A stretch of DNA of 64,000 bases from Protula sp. h YS-2021 (Eukaryota > Annelida > Polychaeta > Sabellida > Serpulidae), in assembly GCA_949752745.1 (NCBI GenBank), contig OX457026.1, positions 31,181,411-31,245,410 on the forward strand, written 5' to 3'. The notes under the pieces were generated by a model. It worked only from the letters and a program-made list of their open reading frames with translations. It was not told the origin of the DNA and searched no databases. Numbering within the stretch: the first letter of the stretch is position 1; each line of letters begins with the position of its first letter. Shown here one piece after another: positions 47,393 through 58,484 of the stretch. The translations under genes and the position numbers were made by a program.

Positions 47393-47700
47393 TTGTAAAC
47401 TAAGCACATCTATCACATATTATCGATAACTATGTTTAACAGTTTTTGAAAGTGTAATGCAATTGTTACTTCTTCTTTCGTCACAAGGCGGATAAGAGCG
47501 GAAATACTACATAATCAAAGTGGATATTACTTTCTAATTGAGGTCTGTGGTACGTGCATATGTGCAAAAAACACCCCCTTCTTTGTGGACACCTTTTCGG
47601 ATTTTTATCCGTATGTTCAAACTGAATAAGAATGAATAAAATGCCGCAATTTTCTTTGTACATGACGGTAAATTTTAATAGCTGTTTCATGGAAATTAGT
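47393..47700. repeat. Duplicated block, proximal copy
   Basis: Begins GTAAACTAAGCACATCTATC and includes TTCTTTGTGGACACCTTTT, GTATGTTCAAACTGAATAAG and TTCTTTGTACATGACGGTAA. A direct repeat of 51244-51597, about 3.85 kb apart. A conserved - strand frame reads KFTVMYKEN and FILIQFEHTDK in both, but indels shift the rest, so coding is doubtful. Confidence 0.85.
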
Positions 47701-48556
47701 AAAACCACGATCAACTCTACTCTGACAGTTATCTTATCGGTCAGATAAGCCCTGTTTTAAAATCAACTTTTAGTGTATTCAGTAGTCCATATTTATTTTA
47801 TAAAGAGCTTAATAACAAATTTGCAGAGGCCTTGACTAATCACATAACAAAATAGAAGGGCTATTGATGCGACAAGCATTGTTTTTGAGACTGCTCCCAC
47901 GCATCGCATTTATTTTCGAAAGGGGAAAATAATCATTACACAAACAGGCTAAAGGAATCGATTTTTTTTTTAATTTTGCTAAATGTTAGATAAAATGGAC
48001 TCCTTGGTTATTGTTTTCGTTGCACATTACTTTACGACATCAGACTTAAACATTGAAGTTTATTTGAGGGTTTTGCATAATTGAAACTTTGCCATCTATA
48101 CATCATAAGTATTTATTTACTGACAATCACACACAAATCAAACCAGTTATCTTTTCTTCGAGTGCAAATTATGAAATGATAATTGTTTTACAATAAGAGA
48201 CAAATACTTCCCTGCAACTTTTTAAAAAGGGAAAACATGTTTTTAAAAATAAATCTCTAGAGTGCAACTCACTGATCAAACACATGGCTTAAACAGTACA
48301 TACAATTATAAGCGGTTACACTGTGTATAGAACTTCAAATCGGAGTCGTCTGTGGTTGGGACATACACCTTAGCCATGAATGGTGCAAAATTAGCTAGTA
48401 CATAGGTATGGAATTTCAGTCAGCTTTGAGTTCTACTTATTGAGTTCTACGATTTGCTTGAATAACATTGCAGCAACAAACACAAAATCTGACGAGTGAA
48501 TGAAATTAAACACGCAATGTGATGAAACTATAGGTATTGTTTTAATCCAGAGGGTA

Positions 48557-48612
48557 CTAATCAGCGTGGTACGCCTGTTCGTTCCCAGAGGTATCATTTG
48601 TTGCTGGAACAC
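48557..48612 (-). CDS. Candidate terminal exon (VPATNDTSGNEQAYHAD)
   Basis: On the - strand, AATTGTTACAG is followed by a phase-1 exon reading VPATNDTSGNEQAYHAD and a stop (TAG, 48559-48557). The acceptor shares TGTTACAG|GT with those at 49817 and 50082. No family recognised; one of several possible alternative last exons. Confidence 0.4.
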
Positions 48613-48893
48613 CTGTAACAATTAAATATTTAAACTAATCGTACAATCATGTTTTTGACAAAGTTATAAAAAGCTCAAGTCAGGCAGAAAAAGTAGTTAT
48701 TGGATACATTTCTCTACATCACCTACTTGTTTAACATTTTTATCACGTTCGCAGTATAAATTATCTATCGAGCATTTCTTTTCTGACAAGTTCAATATAT
48801 TATAAAATTACGAATTAAGTTCTTTAAATTATCTAATGAAATTCTAATTCTACAAGTTAAAGTTCATGTGGCAGTTGCCCGGATCCATTCCAT

Positions 48894-49105
48894 TCAAATG
48901 TTATCTTTAGCTGTTTTTGAGGCACCTCTTTCGTTGCCACTGCCCTTGTTGGTTTTTATCCACCCGGTCATATGCACAGTTGTGTTTGAAACTTTGGTTG
49001 CAATGCCAATCCAGGGAACCCTTTTGTCCGCAGCGACAGCTGTTTTTGGCATACAGATCAAAACGGCGTTACCTACAGCGATCCGGTATGGTGCCTTCTT
49101 GAGAC
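48894..49105 (-). CDS. Candidate terminal exon, 69 codons
   Basis: On the - strand, GTTTCTCTACAAG is followed in phase 1 by 69 codons, starting LKKAPYRIAVGNAVLICMPK and ending ASKTAKDNI then TGA. GC is higher than in the flanks, and the - strand composition looks coding. The acceptor is weaker (AAG). The overlapping + strand ORF of 105 codons is the competing reading. No family recognised. Confidence 0.4.
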
Positions 49106-49680
49106 CTTGTAGAGAAACAATGACAGAACGCAATATAGAAATTGCAAAAAAATTGTGCATTGAACCAATACTTTGGAGGAAATAAAACTTTCAGAATCAT
49201 CCCCATTGGCTGCATAATTCAGTTTGCAGAAATAACACAATTACTATTTTCACAGGTTTGAAAGAATATTTCACCAAAAATATTTTGAGAAAAATAAGCA
49301 TAACCCATAACGCTGGGTTTGACTGGAGATTGGACGAATTTATATATCATTATCATTCGCCTCTTCGCAGCTATGTTTTTCTTTATCTTCTGCGTTACAA
49401 TCGCCCTATGTCTGTTTCCTTTTAACACCTGAAACCGTTTCATGTATATATTTTTTTATCTTTAAATCTTTTAAATCTCTTATCTCCTAAACATATTTTT
49501 TTCAAATGAACTGGATATTTTAACAGGAAAAACAGTTTTTGTGATTTGTATAACATTTTACAGTGAAATTATTTGAATTAGATAAACCACAGGTTTCATT
49601 ACAAAAAATCATATTGTCCTCATGAAATAGCAATGCTATGATATTATTTAAATGATTTATTTAAATGAAGTAAAATTTGT

Positions 49681-49817
49681 TTAAGGCAAATGACTGTGGA
49701 GTTTTGCAGACGGCGATGAAAGTAAAACCTCTGTACCGTCTTGTGTTATTTCTTCGACATTCTTCCGTTTCGCCTTTTTAACAGTTGCTTTTGCTGCTGC
49801 TGCTGCCTTTGTTTTAC
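49681..49817 (-). CDS. Candidate lysine/alanine-rich exon
   Basis: On the - strand, ATATGTTACAG is followed in phase 1 by KTKAAAAAKATVKKAKRKNV, EEITQDGTEVLLSSPSAKL, HSHLP and a stop. A donor-like G|GTACAG at 49736 would instead give a symmetrical 81 bp phase 1-1 exon. The phase joins the 49984-50082 exon correctly, giving a cysteine codon at the junction. The basic stretch resembles a nuclear-localisation-type tail. A decayed duplicate lies at 50441-50516. Confidence 0.5.
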
Positions 49818-49983
49818 CTGTAACATATAAGGCATATGAACTGAGGATGATAATCTAATATCTCAAGGTGTTTGGATGTACAAAAATGTAAAAATCATGA
49901 ATGGTATGGTTATGATTATTTTGTCTCGGATTACAACGGTATTATTTTATTATAATTTATACAAAAGAAATTATACAACTTAC

Positions 49984-50082
49984 AATTTAACTCGCCTGTA
50001 ACATCCTCTAAAGGTGTTCGGCCATCTGGAGTCAGCAATTTGGAGTAAGCAATATGGAGAGTAGACTGCTCTGCTGTTGAAC
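49984..50082 (-). CDS. Candidate internal exon (STAEQSTLHIAYSKLL...)
   Basis: On the - strand, CTTTGTTACAG opens and GTAAGT closes a 99 bp exon, phase 1 at both ends, reading STAEQSTLHIAYSKLLTPDG and RTPLEDVTGELN. A consensus donor, a good acceptor and an open frame in phase with the next exon make this the best supported exon of the cluster. The gene's 5' part was not found. No family recognised. Confidence 0.55.
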
Positions 50083-50440
50083 CTGTAACAAAGCAAAGGT
50101 ATCACAGTACTTTGAATAGTAAATTATAAATAGCACAAGTGACTAATTGATGAAGTAGCATTCTGTTTTATTTGCAGCTATTTTATATAGTAACAACAGC
50201 ATCCATTTAAATAATTTCTTACATTAAAAAGAGAATATTGTTGAAATGTACTTTTTGTCATAATAGCGATTCAATATGAATTGGAAACATAGTCATTTCC
50301 TCAAACCGTAACACAATAAGCTAACTAGCTAATCAAATTAATACCGATGTTATACTAGTAGATTTATTTAAATCAAGTCAAATGGCTGTGTAGATGGGCA
50401 AACGTTATTAAAATCGAAAAAATTTTTCTTGAAACTCTAC

Positions 50441-50516
50441 CGTCTGGTCTTATTTCTTTGACATTTTTCCTCTTTCTTTGTGGCTGCTGCCGTTGCTGCT
50501 ACTGCCTTTGTTGTAC
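50441..50516 (-). pseudogene. Duplicate of the lysine/alanine-rich exon, frameshifted
   Basis: On the - strand, ATATGTTATAG is followed by TTKAVAATAAATKK, parallel to the exon at 49817. The exon-like segment is 76 bp against 81 bp in the intact copy, which shifts the frame before the donor-like G|GTAGAG. The flanking intron also matches (CAAAGGCAG, AACATATAA, GGATGATAATCT), so a whole segment was duplicated. Confidence 0.5.
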
Positions 50517-51243
50517 CTATAACATATAAAGCATAACAAATAGGGATGATAATCTTATATCCCAAGACGTTTTTATGTATAGAAATTATTAAAAAATCAC
50601 GAAACTTTACTTTCAGGGGCACGGTTATGATTTTTCAGATGAGAAAAGTATTATTTGATTGTGGGTTGTGCAATAAGAAGAGCAAAATCTTACTCTACTT
50701 TCAAGGGCGCGGTTAAGCTTTTTCGGATGAGAAAAGTATTATTTGATTATGACGTATGCAATAAGAAGAGCATTAATATTGATTGCTATGCCCCTGATAT
50801 TTGCAGAAAAAATAAGCAGTCTATTTTAAGAAGTTTTAGCTCACAGCCACAGTCACAGTACTGTATTACAACCTAATAAGAAATATTTACTGAACACGCT
50901 CGCTATATCTGCTCACTCGATGTCGGCAGTGGAACGATCAATGTGCAAAAATTGGAACTGTACTGTGAGGTATCCTAGCGTGTATGTTGTGTATTCAATT
51001 GCAAATTTTTCAACGTCGTTTTTTCTAATATAAAATGCGAATGCACTTTAATGAATTTAGAGTACAAAGTGGGTGTACTACAGTATATCTGGCAGTTCGG
51101 TTGTCCTAAACGTAATTGCCGACAAAGCTTGTGGCAGGGAAAAAGACAGGGATACACATTCTCGTTGAATATATTATGGATACTATAAACCCCCTCGTGT
51201 AAAAAGCAATGTACATCAGGCCTGTTGTTTGGTCTCTACGGTT

Positions 51244-51597
51244 TGTAAACTAAGCACATCTATCACATATTATCAATACCTATCTTTAACAGTTTTTGAA
51301 AGTGAAATGCATCCGTTACTTCTTTTTTGTGTCACAAGACGAATAAGAGCGAAAATACTACATAATCATAGTTTATATCACTTTCTAATTGAGGTGTGTG
51401 GTACGTGCATATGTCCAAAAAACGAACACCCTCTTCTTTGTGGACACCTTTTTGGGTTTTATCCGTATGTTCAAACTGAATAAGAATGAATAAATCGCCC
51501 CAATTTTCTTTGTACATGACGGTAAATTTCAATATTCTGTGTTCTGTGGGAAACAACGGGATGTACTGGCAGCTGTTTCTTGGAAATTAGTAAGAAC
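51244..51597. repeat. Duplicated block, distal copy
   Basis: Direct repeat of 47393-47700 with about 85% identity by eye. Extra sequence near 51538-51570 is absent from the proximal copy. Confidence 0.85.
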
Positions 51598-51927
51598 AGT
51601 ATCACTTATTAAGGTGTAGTGCCGGACCTTTCGTTATTTAAAACGTTTAGTAAGGAATGTCTCTCATTTTCTTTCGATGAATTTGAGAATTCTGCTCTTT
51701 TTCCCTCAGTGTTCCTTAATTGATTGCGTACACAAAATGTCATGCATGATTTCAAGTTTCAAATTCTTCCGTACTCATTCCTGTGATACGGAGGTCTCCT
51801 TTATTTGGTATAGAACAACTAAGTAGATAAGTATGTGACTTAATTTTATTGACCTGTACACATTCACTTTTACGCTATTTATGACTAGTGATTAGCCAAC
51901 GGAATTCACCTACAACAAAGTCAATTA

Positions 51928-52263
51928 TAAGCCAAATCACACTTTGGGCGTTCCTAATAAAAATGCGCAAAAATTCTGCGTTTCGAATAAAACTAACCGG
52001 GTAAAAATGATTGAAAGATTTTGTCTAAATGTCAAATTGCTCTTGCACCAAAGAGCAATCGGGTTTTAACAACCCGTATGCTATTTTAAAAATTCATTAA
52101 AAGTTTTAACAAATAGTTTCAAGTTTCAGTTTCTTTTATGTTCCGAGTATGAGTGGTTTTGCCATATTTCTTTTATATTTTTCTATCATTTCTTTCATTT
52201 TTTACCTGGTTCAAAATTCTTGCGTATTTTATTCGAAACACCCAAATTCTGATTTGGCTTATC
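51928..52263. mobile_element. 335 bp MITE with long inverted repeats
   Basis: The left end TAAGCCAAATCACACTTTGG and the right end, read in reverse, TAAGCCAAATCAGAATTTGG continue as inverted repeats for about 75 bp, sharing TTTCGAATAAAA and GGTAAAAA-TGA words. The centre is about 180 bp and non-coding. Superfamily not assignable. Confidence 0.7.
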
Positions 52264-53159
52264 ACACGAATTACCGCTTTGCTAATTTTTTTCTGTTTTA
52301 TTTCATGCAACATTTATGTGCCATTGCTTAAACATACTGTCATAATAACATACACATTTTTATTCTATCTAGTTCTTTATTTTGTCAATAAATTATTGAA
52401 GTGATACGATGCGTTTTCCTCTGTCTGATGTTGCACCAAAAACGTTGATAAGTCGTCGGAGGAGGTTGCATTTTGGTATTCTTTCAGTCTGAGGTAGGGG
52501 TTCTGCGTTGTTACCAATCTCATATACTCCTGCAAGTGACTTACTTTACTTTGTTGTATAAATAGCTTGGTAAGGAAGTTCTCATATGTATAATGGAGAA
52601 CGATAGATACATCTCAGTAAACAGTCTAAGGTCCATTCGATATAGATTTCAGGTCGGTCCGACCAAACCAGACCAACATTAGAAACCTTTTGCAGGAAGT
52701 TAACTTTTCAAATTTACGTCTGAGAAGATTTCTCAAATGAGAAGTGAAATCTGTGACATAATTTGAATCAGCTACGCAAACCATAAATATGAACTGAAGC
52801 TGTGTTTTGATTAGCAGAAAGCAAGTATGTGTGTACAAATTCACGAGTTATTTTCTATCGTAATTTACTGCTGATTTTTCTTATTCGAATGTGAATATAA
52901 CACTTAATATGTGTACAAAGGTTTCAGCAACATGATTGATTACACCAATGTGCTAAACAACCAACTGTAAAAAGATATTATGCCAGAAGTAATATTTACT
53001 TTTGAATCGTGTTTGCCAAGTTAAAACTTTTCAAGAAACGTTTCATTCTGCACACGGGACGCACAAGACGTAAAATGGGAAGTAAAATGATAAGTGTTTA
53101 CTTCTTGCAAAAGGTCTCTATTGACTCTAGTTGTACTTTGATTATGATTGGTAGCGAAC
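52264..53159. other. Intergenic, nothing recognised
   Basis: AT-rich with no supportable feature. Confidence 0.5.
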
Positions 53160-53390
53160 ACAGAGTCACGTCTAACCGACCTCTTTAATCAACGTTGTCG
53201 GTGCAATATTGTAGAGACGTTGGGAAATCGGCATCGGATAGACGTTGAAAAATCGATGATGTATATATAAACGTCGTATACACAACCAAAGCAACCTCTG
53301 CATGTCATCGCTCATTGGAAATGGTTGCCTTGATATGATATGTGACTTCGAAGACAAGAACGTAAAATATAAGAACTTCAGGAGCGCTTG
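53160..53390. repeat. Dispersed repeat A, copy 6
   Basis: Contains CATCGGATAGACGTTGAAAA, AACGTCGTATACACAACC, CATCGCTCATTGGAAATGG and GAACGTAAAATATAAGAAC, collinear with 25920-26095. Confidence 0.6.
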
Positions 53391-54129
53391 AGTACCACTA
53401 GCGTACTACTAGCTTTTTGGCACTTCTTCAGTGAAACCAGAGACTGTTTTACACGATAGAACAGTTTGGTCAAATTTAATGCTTTCTACAGCGAGTTACA
53501 ACGGTTCTTGTTGTTTTGTAACACGGCGACGCCCAAACATGTGTGCTTGTTTGGTTTTGGGTTTCTATGCGACCAAGTGCAGACTTCGGCTCTCACGACT
53601 TCAGCAGTGTTGCGAAGATAACTAGAATTTCTACAGACGGTTATACTGTCGTAATCGAGGAGTCTCTCACTCAGTAATCAACGATTTTCATTTTGGCAGG
53701 AATGCTCCAACGGTGCGTTAAGATTAGTATTAGAAACGTGGGACTCCTAGATTGTTCACCGCCCAAACTCTCGGCTAAGAGAACGTAGGGAGGCACAGGC
53801 TACGTGTGGTAGTTTTGGCAGCGTGTGATACATTTTAGCCAACTGCTCGCGGGTGGGAGCTTTCCCGCGCTTTATGGATTTCTACGCAGCTACTGAGCAG
53901 CACTCGAGCCACACACGCGTTACCCTTGATTTACTAGCACGTTATTCGGTGGCAGCACGTGGGTAGCACCCTGTTCTTACAAGGGTAGCACATACAGAAT
54001 TCAGTGTTATCAATGGAGACAAATGTCAATAACGAGAGTGTAGCAGTACGGAAATACTGTCTGCGATATTGCACAAAGCAAACCAACGGATTTAGCTTAC
54101 GTGGATGTTATGTGAATCTAATTTGATTT

Positions 54130-55420
54130 ATAGTGAATCATCTTCGTGGGCACCCAGTCTTAAAGACGACCGACACGCTAACCGCCAGGACTGCGTCATA
54201 TGACCTCATCACATGTGTAGTATGTAAACACTTCCCGGATCAAGGCTGGCACGTTTTGAACAGAAAACACAAGCACGAACTGCAAAACAGACGATTCGAA
54301 GATTTGTGGTCAAGTATGTCTTAGGCTGAGACTGTAGTGAATGAGTGGGTGGGAAAAAACCCTAAACATGCGGAGATGTTATCTGGGCAAAAATCTTTGA
54401 CAAATACCTCCCCCCCCCCCACCAGAAGACGTCAAAAACACAAAAGCCTCAAAAGCGAGAAGCATTTCCCAAGCCCGACCGTGGAGGAGAACATTGGGGT
54501 GTCGCTACAGAAGCTCATATAAGAGGCGACACGATGACATCGATAATTACGGCTAGGCCAGCCAAGAGCAAGATGGGAGTCTTCCCAGAAACCGATAGTG
54601 AATCTAATCAAACGGCAGACATATACAAGACCACCGAAATCGCGTTTTGCGGAAAGCCAGCAGATCTGTGTCGAATTGACGACAGCAGACAATTCCTTGT
54701 CACGAGAACTGGTACGTTGTTGGAAAACATCAGAATTCTGGTAAAACTTTTTCCGCTAGGAAGGTGAGAGTGCTTCTTGCGAATACATTACGCGTAGAAG
54801 GCGGACTCACCGATTTGGCAGAAATGGACGGAATTGCCAGGCACTGCTACCCTTAGCCGTTCCAAAAAGTGAGGGGAAAATTACCACCCATTAATCCCAC
54901 ACTAAAGGGAACACGAACTGGTAACCTTATGCGGAAAACGCAGGTGGCTCTCCATAATATACTGGCACAGTTGTTGACAAAAGGGAGAGGTAGAAAATGC
55001 ACCTGCCGGGTAGTGAAATATACGCGAGAGACCAAAACAACTTACTGTACGAGAACGGTAGGATGATTCTAAAACTGATTGCGTACTTTCCGAGGGCGAC
55101 CTGCGCAACCTGCTCTGCCCAGTGGATACATTACACAGGTACACCGAAGCAAGACGGCGATACATCGCCCAGGACAGTAGACACTAATAATTTCTTGCGT
55201 GGTACATAACCATAGCCTCACAGCGAAAGCCACCTTCTGGAATTATATCAGGAGAACTGTCGTAACACCGTATGAACTAACGGCACGTAAAAGAGCAATT
55301 TACGAAAATAAAACGTTCGTTATACTTTGCCAAAGCAATGAATTTGCTTACTTCCAATTTTATACGGAACTACAAACCGGAGCAGATACAACCTGCTTTG
55401 AGAGCTAAGCCGAAAAAAAA
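54130..55420 (+). other. Unassigned + strand ORF cluster
   Basis: Five + strand ORFs of 61 to 77 codons follow one another in different frames (54337, 54534, 54869, 54997, 55199). The DNA is less AT-rich than its surroundings. Readable stretches include KNPKHAEMLSGQKSLTNTSP, YARDQNNLLYENGRMILKLI and YFPRATCATCSAQWIHYTG. This could be one decayed gene or mobile-element ORF broken by frameshifts. I recognise no family and assign no function. Confidence 0.3.
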
Positions 55421-55660
55421 TTCTCAGAACTCTGTCTTAACTCATAACAAACCTTCCACGACAGGTGATAGCATAAAAAGACAGGGATGAAATACCCACG
55501 ATATCAAATCCATGTATTTTAATTTGCCTAAATCAACTAAAATACAATTGATTTGGCTAGCAGATAAGCAGCAAAGCGGTGAAAGAACGTGCACTAGTGA
55601 CAAAACGTTCCGCCACTTGCTGTCACCACTCCGTCCTTCCACCCACAGAATAGCAGCCCA

Positions 55661-55866
55661 ACTTTTTATTTCGCAAAAGCTTTGAATTCGCTTATCTCCA
55701 CTTTTAATGGGCTCCCTTCCAGTAATATTTACAACGCAAAATACAAAAGAACTTTTTGTGTTGCAGTTCGAGATCACTTATCCTTCCATACATCCTTCGA
55801 CCAATCAGAATGACTGAGACATCGTCTGCTAGGCTCGTGGTATAGCCATTTCCTTTTTGCGCGGCG
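55661..55866 (+). repeat. DIRS left inverted terminal repeat
   Basis: Reads TTTCGCAAAAGCTTTGAATT and CGCTTATCTCCACTTTTAAT from the end. From about 55698 to 55866 it is the reverse complement of 62558-62725, sharing GTTGCAGTTCGAGATCACTT and GACTGAGACATCGTCT. CCAATCAG at 55801-55808 is a candidate CCAAT box. Confidence 0.85.
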
Positions 55867-56189
55867 TCACTGCAACACGCCATTCTGTGTGCTGCCGGTT
55901 TTTTGCAGCAATGGAACTGGATTAAGGTGCGAATTGCTTCATATTTTACTTAATTTACCACCTAATGGATTATTTTATCTATTACCGTGCGTTGGGATAA
56001 ATTTAAGGAGTTTAAGTGACATAAATTCGACACTTTGTTCTTCGGTCAAGTTAGGTTGAGTTTGCGCGATCACAGTGACATTTATCGCCTCTTTCTCAAC
56101 TATCTTTCAGATCGATTAACTTACCAGTTCCACCTCATTTCGTCTAGGGGGGAAAAGAGACGTTTTCTGTGACATCTAGGGGTCTTTTT

Positions 56190-56400
56190 CCTTGCCCAAG
56201 AAGACCGTTTTCCCGTTGTGGTAACACGGTCCCAGGTGCGAACAGACCATTCTGGACCCAACGGGACCAATTGCCCGTTACGGTCCAATGGTCCCGGGCA
56301 CCACCCGAGGCAAGACGGACCCATGCCGGGAACGGGAAGGCCCAATACGGTCCAGCCCGTTACGGTCCTGGTACGCTAATTCGTTCCAGGAAGCATCCCT
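56190..56400 (+). repeat. DIRS 5' untranslated repeats (GGTCC/CCGTTACGG)
   Basis: Many loose copies of CCCGTTACGGTCC and GGTCCCGGG in the DIRS leader between the left repeat and the gag-like region. Related GGACCGTTTCGGTCC palindromes occur in the 3' untranslated region (61390-61410 and 61590-61605). Confidence 0.6.
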
Positions 56401-56564
56401 TTTCGTCGGGAATCACCCCATCGAGTCATTGCAGTGATTGGGCGATTTTATACACAGTCTGGAGAGGTAAAGCTTGCAGTTAGAGTAGAACGCCGGGAAA
56501 ATATAATAATTCATGCACGTTTTCTACATTTTCTCATGTTCGTTTTTTCTCTGCTTGCATTTCA

Positions 56565-58415
56565 GATATGACAGAGGCCAGCCTACATTCTCCACCGTTG
56601 CTGCCTCAATGTATTCATCCCCCCACACTCCATCTACGATCGCTGCAGACGAAACAACGGAATACCTCTGTGCGAGCAAGACAGCCCGTGCGTGGAGTGT
56701 TTTGCTCACCTCAGAGGATTGGAAAGCCCTTCTACGGAATAGGGACAAGAAAGAACGCAGGAGGGATAAGCGCAAATTTCTCTCTTCAGCCTCGTTTGTT
56801 ACTCGTGAATTCATTCAGGATACCATGAAAAAGGCAAGCCCCGTTATTCTGAGCCAGGTCTCCACTTCTGTTCATGTAGACACCATAGCAGAATGGGATG
56901 CTACGACATCAACCAAGAGACATAAAAAATCAAAGAATAGGGGACGTGCTTTTTCCGAGACTGTAGCAGAAGTGGATATCTCGGATAGGAAAGAACAGGA
57001 TCTTGTCCGAGAGGCATGGGCATCATCACCCAGGATGAAACCAACTGGCAGTCCGGAGAGTGCATTCAAGACTCCTTCCGTGAAACAAGTGACTGTTACA
57101 CAAAAGGACATGGAGACAGTTCTTTCGGCGGTGTCAGATCAGCTAGGCATCCCCCCCGCGAGAGGATTTAACCCCCTCCTGTCCAGCTACAGCGTCTCCC
57201 TAGTGACTTTTCAGCTTTTCTATCCATGCAGTCGCAGCTGCAAAAGCAACTTTTGGATTTACAACATCAAGTACAGAAGCAGAACAATCTGCTTAGTCAG
57301 AAACAGAAGCCCAGACCGTCAGCTACAATTTATCGTCCTCCTCCTCCGGAGGATCATTCAGTGGCAGCGGTGTCGGCCCCCCACCACACCTCCCAGTGGA
57401 TTCGAACACGGAAATTCCCGAGACGGTCACCATCAATGAAGAGGATTCCATGGGCGTGTCCGCCTCGGGCTAAGTCTCTGCCTTGCTAGAGGAGGACAAG
57501 GAAATCGGGCCGATGGAAACTTCCCCTCTCGCTACAGTTCAAAGCAATAGAGAGAGGAAAATTTACACCCCATCTGGGGAACCCAAACGTCAAAGCTACA
57601 ACAATCACAGCTCCCAGAAGCAGTATCTGACGAGCAGGAGTCGGCGGTGGGGCTCCGGGTACTTTGGAGAGACCCAACGGCAGCGGGCAGACGCCCTATC
57701 CGAATTTCCTCTCCACCAGACCTTACCCCGTCGGTCGAGAATGCAACACCCTCGAGTTCCGCTTCTACATCGCAACGGAAGACGTAGCGTTCAGGGATGC
57801 CATTCAAGTGATAGCCCGCTTGGCAGAGATCTCCTGTGGCTCCCCACATTTAGATAAAGAGGATCCACCCATTCGTATGACATCTCAGGTCGCTGGTGAG
57901 GGTCGCACACTGTCACGGTTCTACTTATCTAAGCACTGCATAGTACGACCAGGCCCATATCGGTCAGCATATGAACAGATTCCCCTGGAACAACCTGTAC
58001 AGTCTGGATGCCTACAGTGTGTAGTGACTCGGACATTCCAGTAGATCACACACTCAAGGCACTGAAGACCCGTTTGATTGCGTCAATGTTCTACCTACGT
58101 CGAGACGCCTTTCCCCAGCACTGCTGGTCCAGTGTCAAAGGTTTACGGGATCTGCGCCATGCCCCCATTCTGGAGGAACGAGAACTGTTTCAACCTTGCC
58201 GAGGCCGGGAGGGTGAACCACTTTCTCAGGATTATGCCCTCATGTCCAGGGTGTCTCGTTCCTCGTTCAAGCGTCCTCTGAAGAGGAAACGGCCACAGCA
58301 GTCCTCGCCGACACAGGCCAAACCTAGTGCTGAACCACAACAGCCCCGTGTCAAGAGACCGAAACCCAACTCCGGCAGCAAAGCAGAGGGCCCGTCTCCA
58401 CAGTCGTTCAGGTAG
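56565..58415 (+). pseudogene. DIRS gag-like ORF, frameshifted
   Basis: Readable in three frames. 56565-57180 contains WSVLLTSEDWKALLRNRDKK and a basic stretch (KKERRRDKRKF, then TKRHKKSKNRGRAF). From 57226, another frame reads a coiled-coil-prone stretch (MQSQLQKQLLDLQHQVQKQN) and a proline-rich RPPPPEDH. 57664-57950 holds RDAIQVIARLAEISCG and LSRFYLSK. 58008-58415 ends in a basic, proline-rich tail with PLKRKRPQQSS. No zinc knuckle. The position 5' of RT and the basic tail indicate a gag-like nucleic-acid-binding protein. Confidence 0.7.
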
Positions 58416-58484
58416 CAACCAATCGTCAAGTACCGTCAGGAGATTCTCTCATCTCCTGGCGATACTTTAACAAACTTAAAAGAG

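Noticed and set aside
48868..49185. 105-codon + strand ORF as a gene
   Set aside because: The - strand frame over the same bases has a candidate acceptor and phase matching its neighbours; the + frame lacks any domain. Kept as an alternative only.
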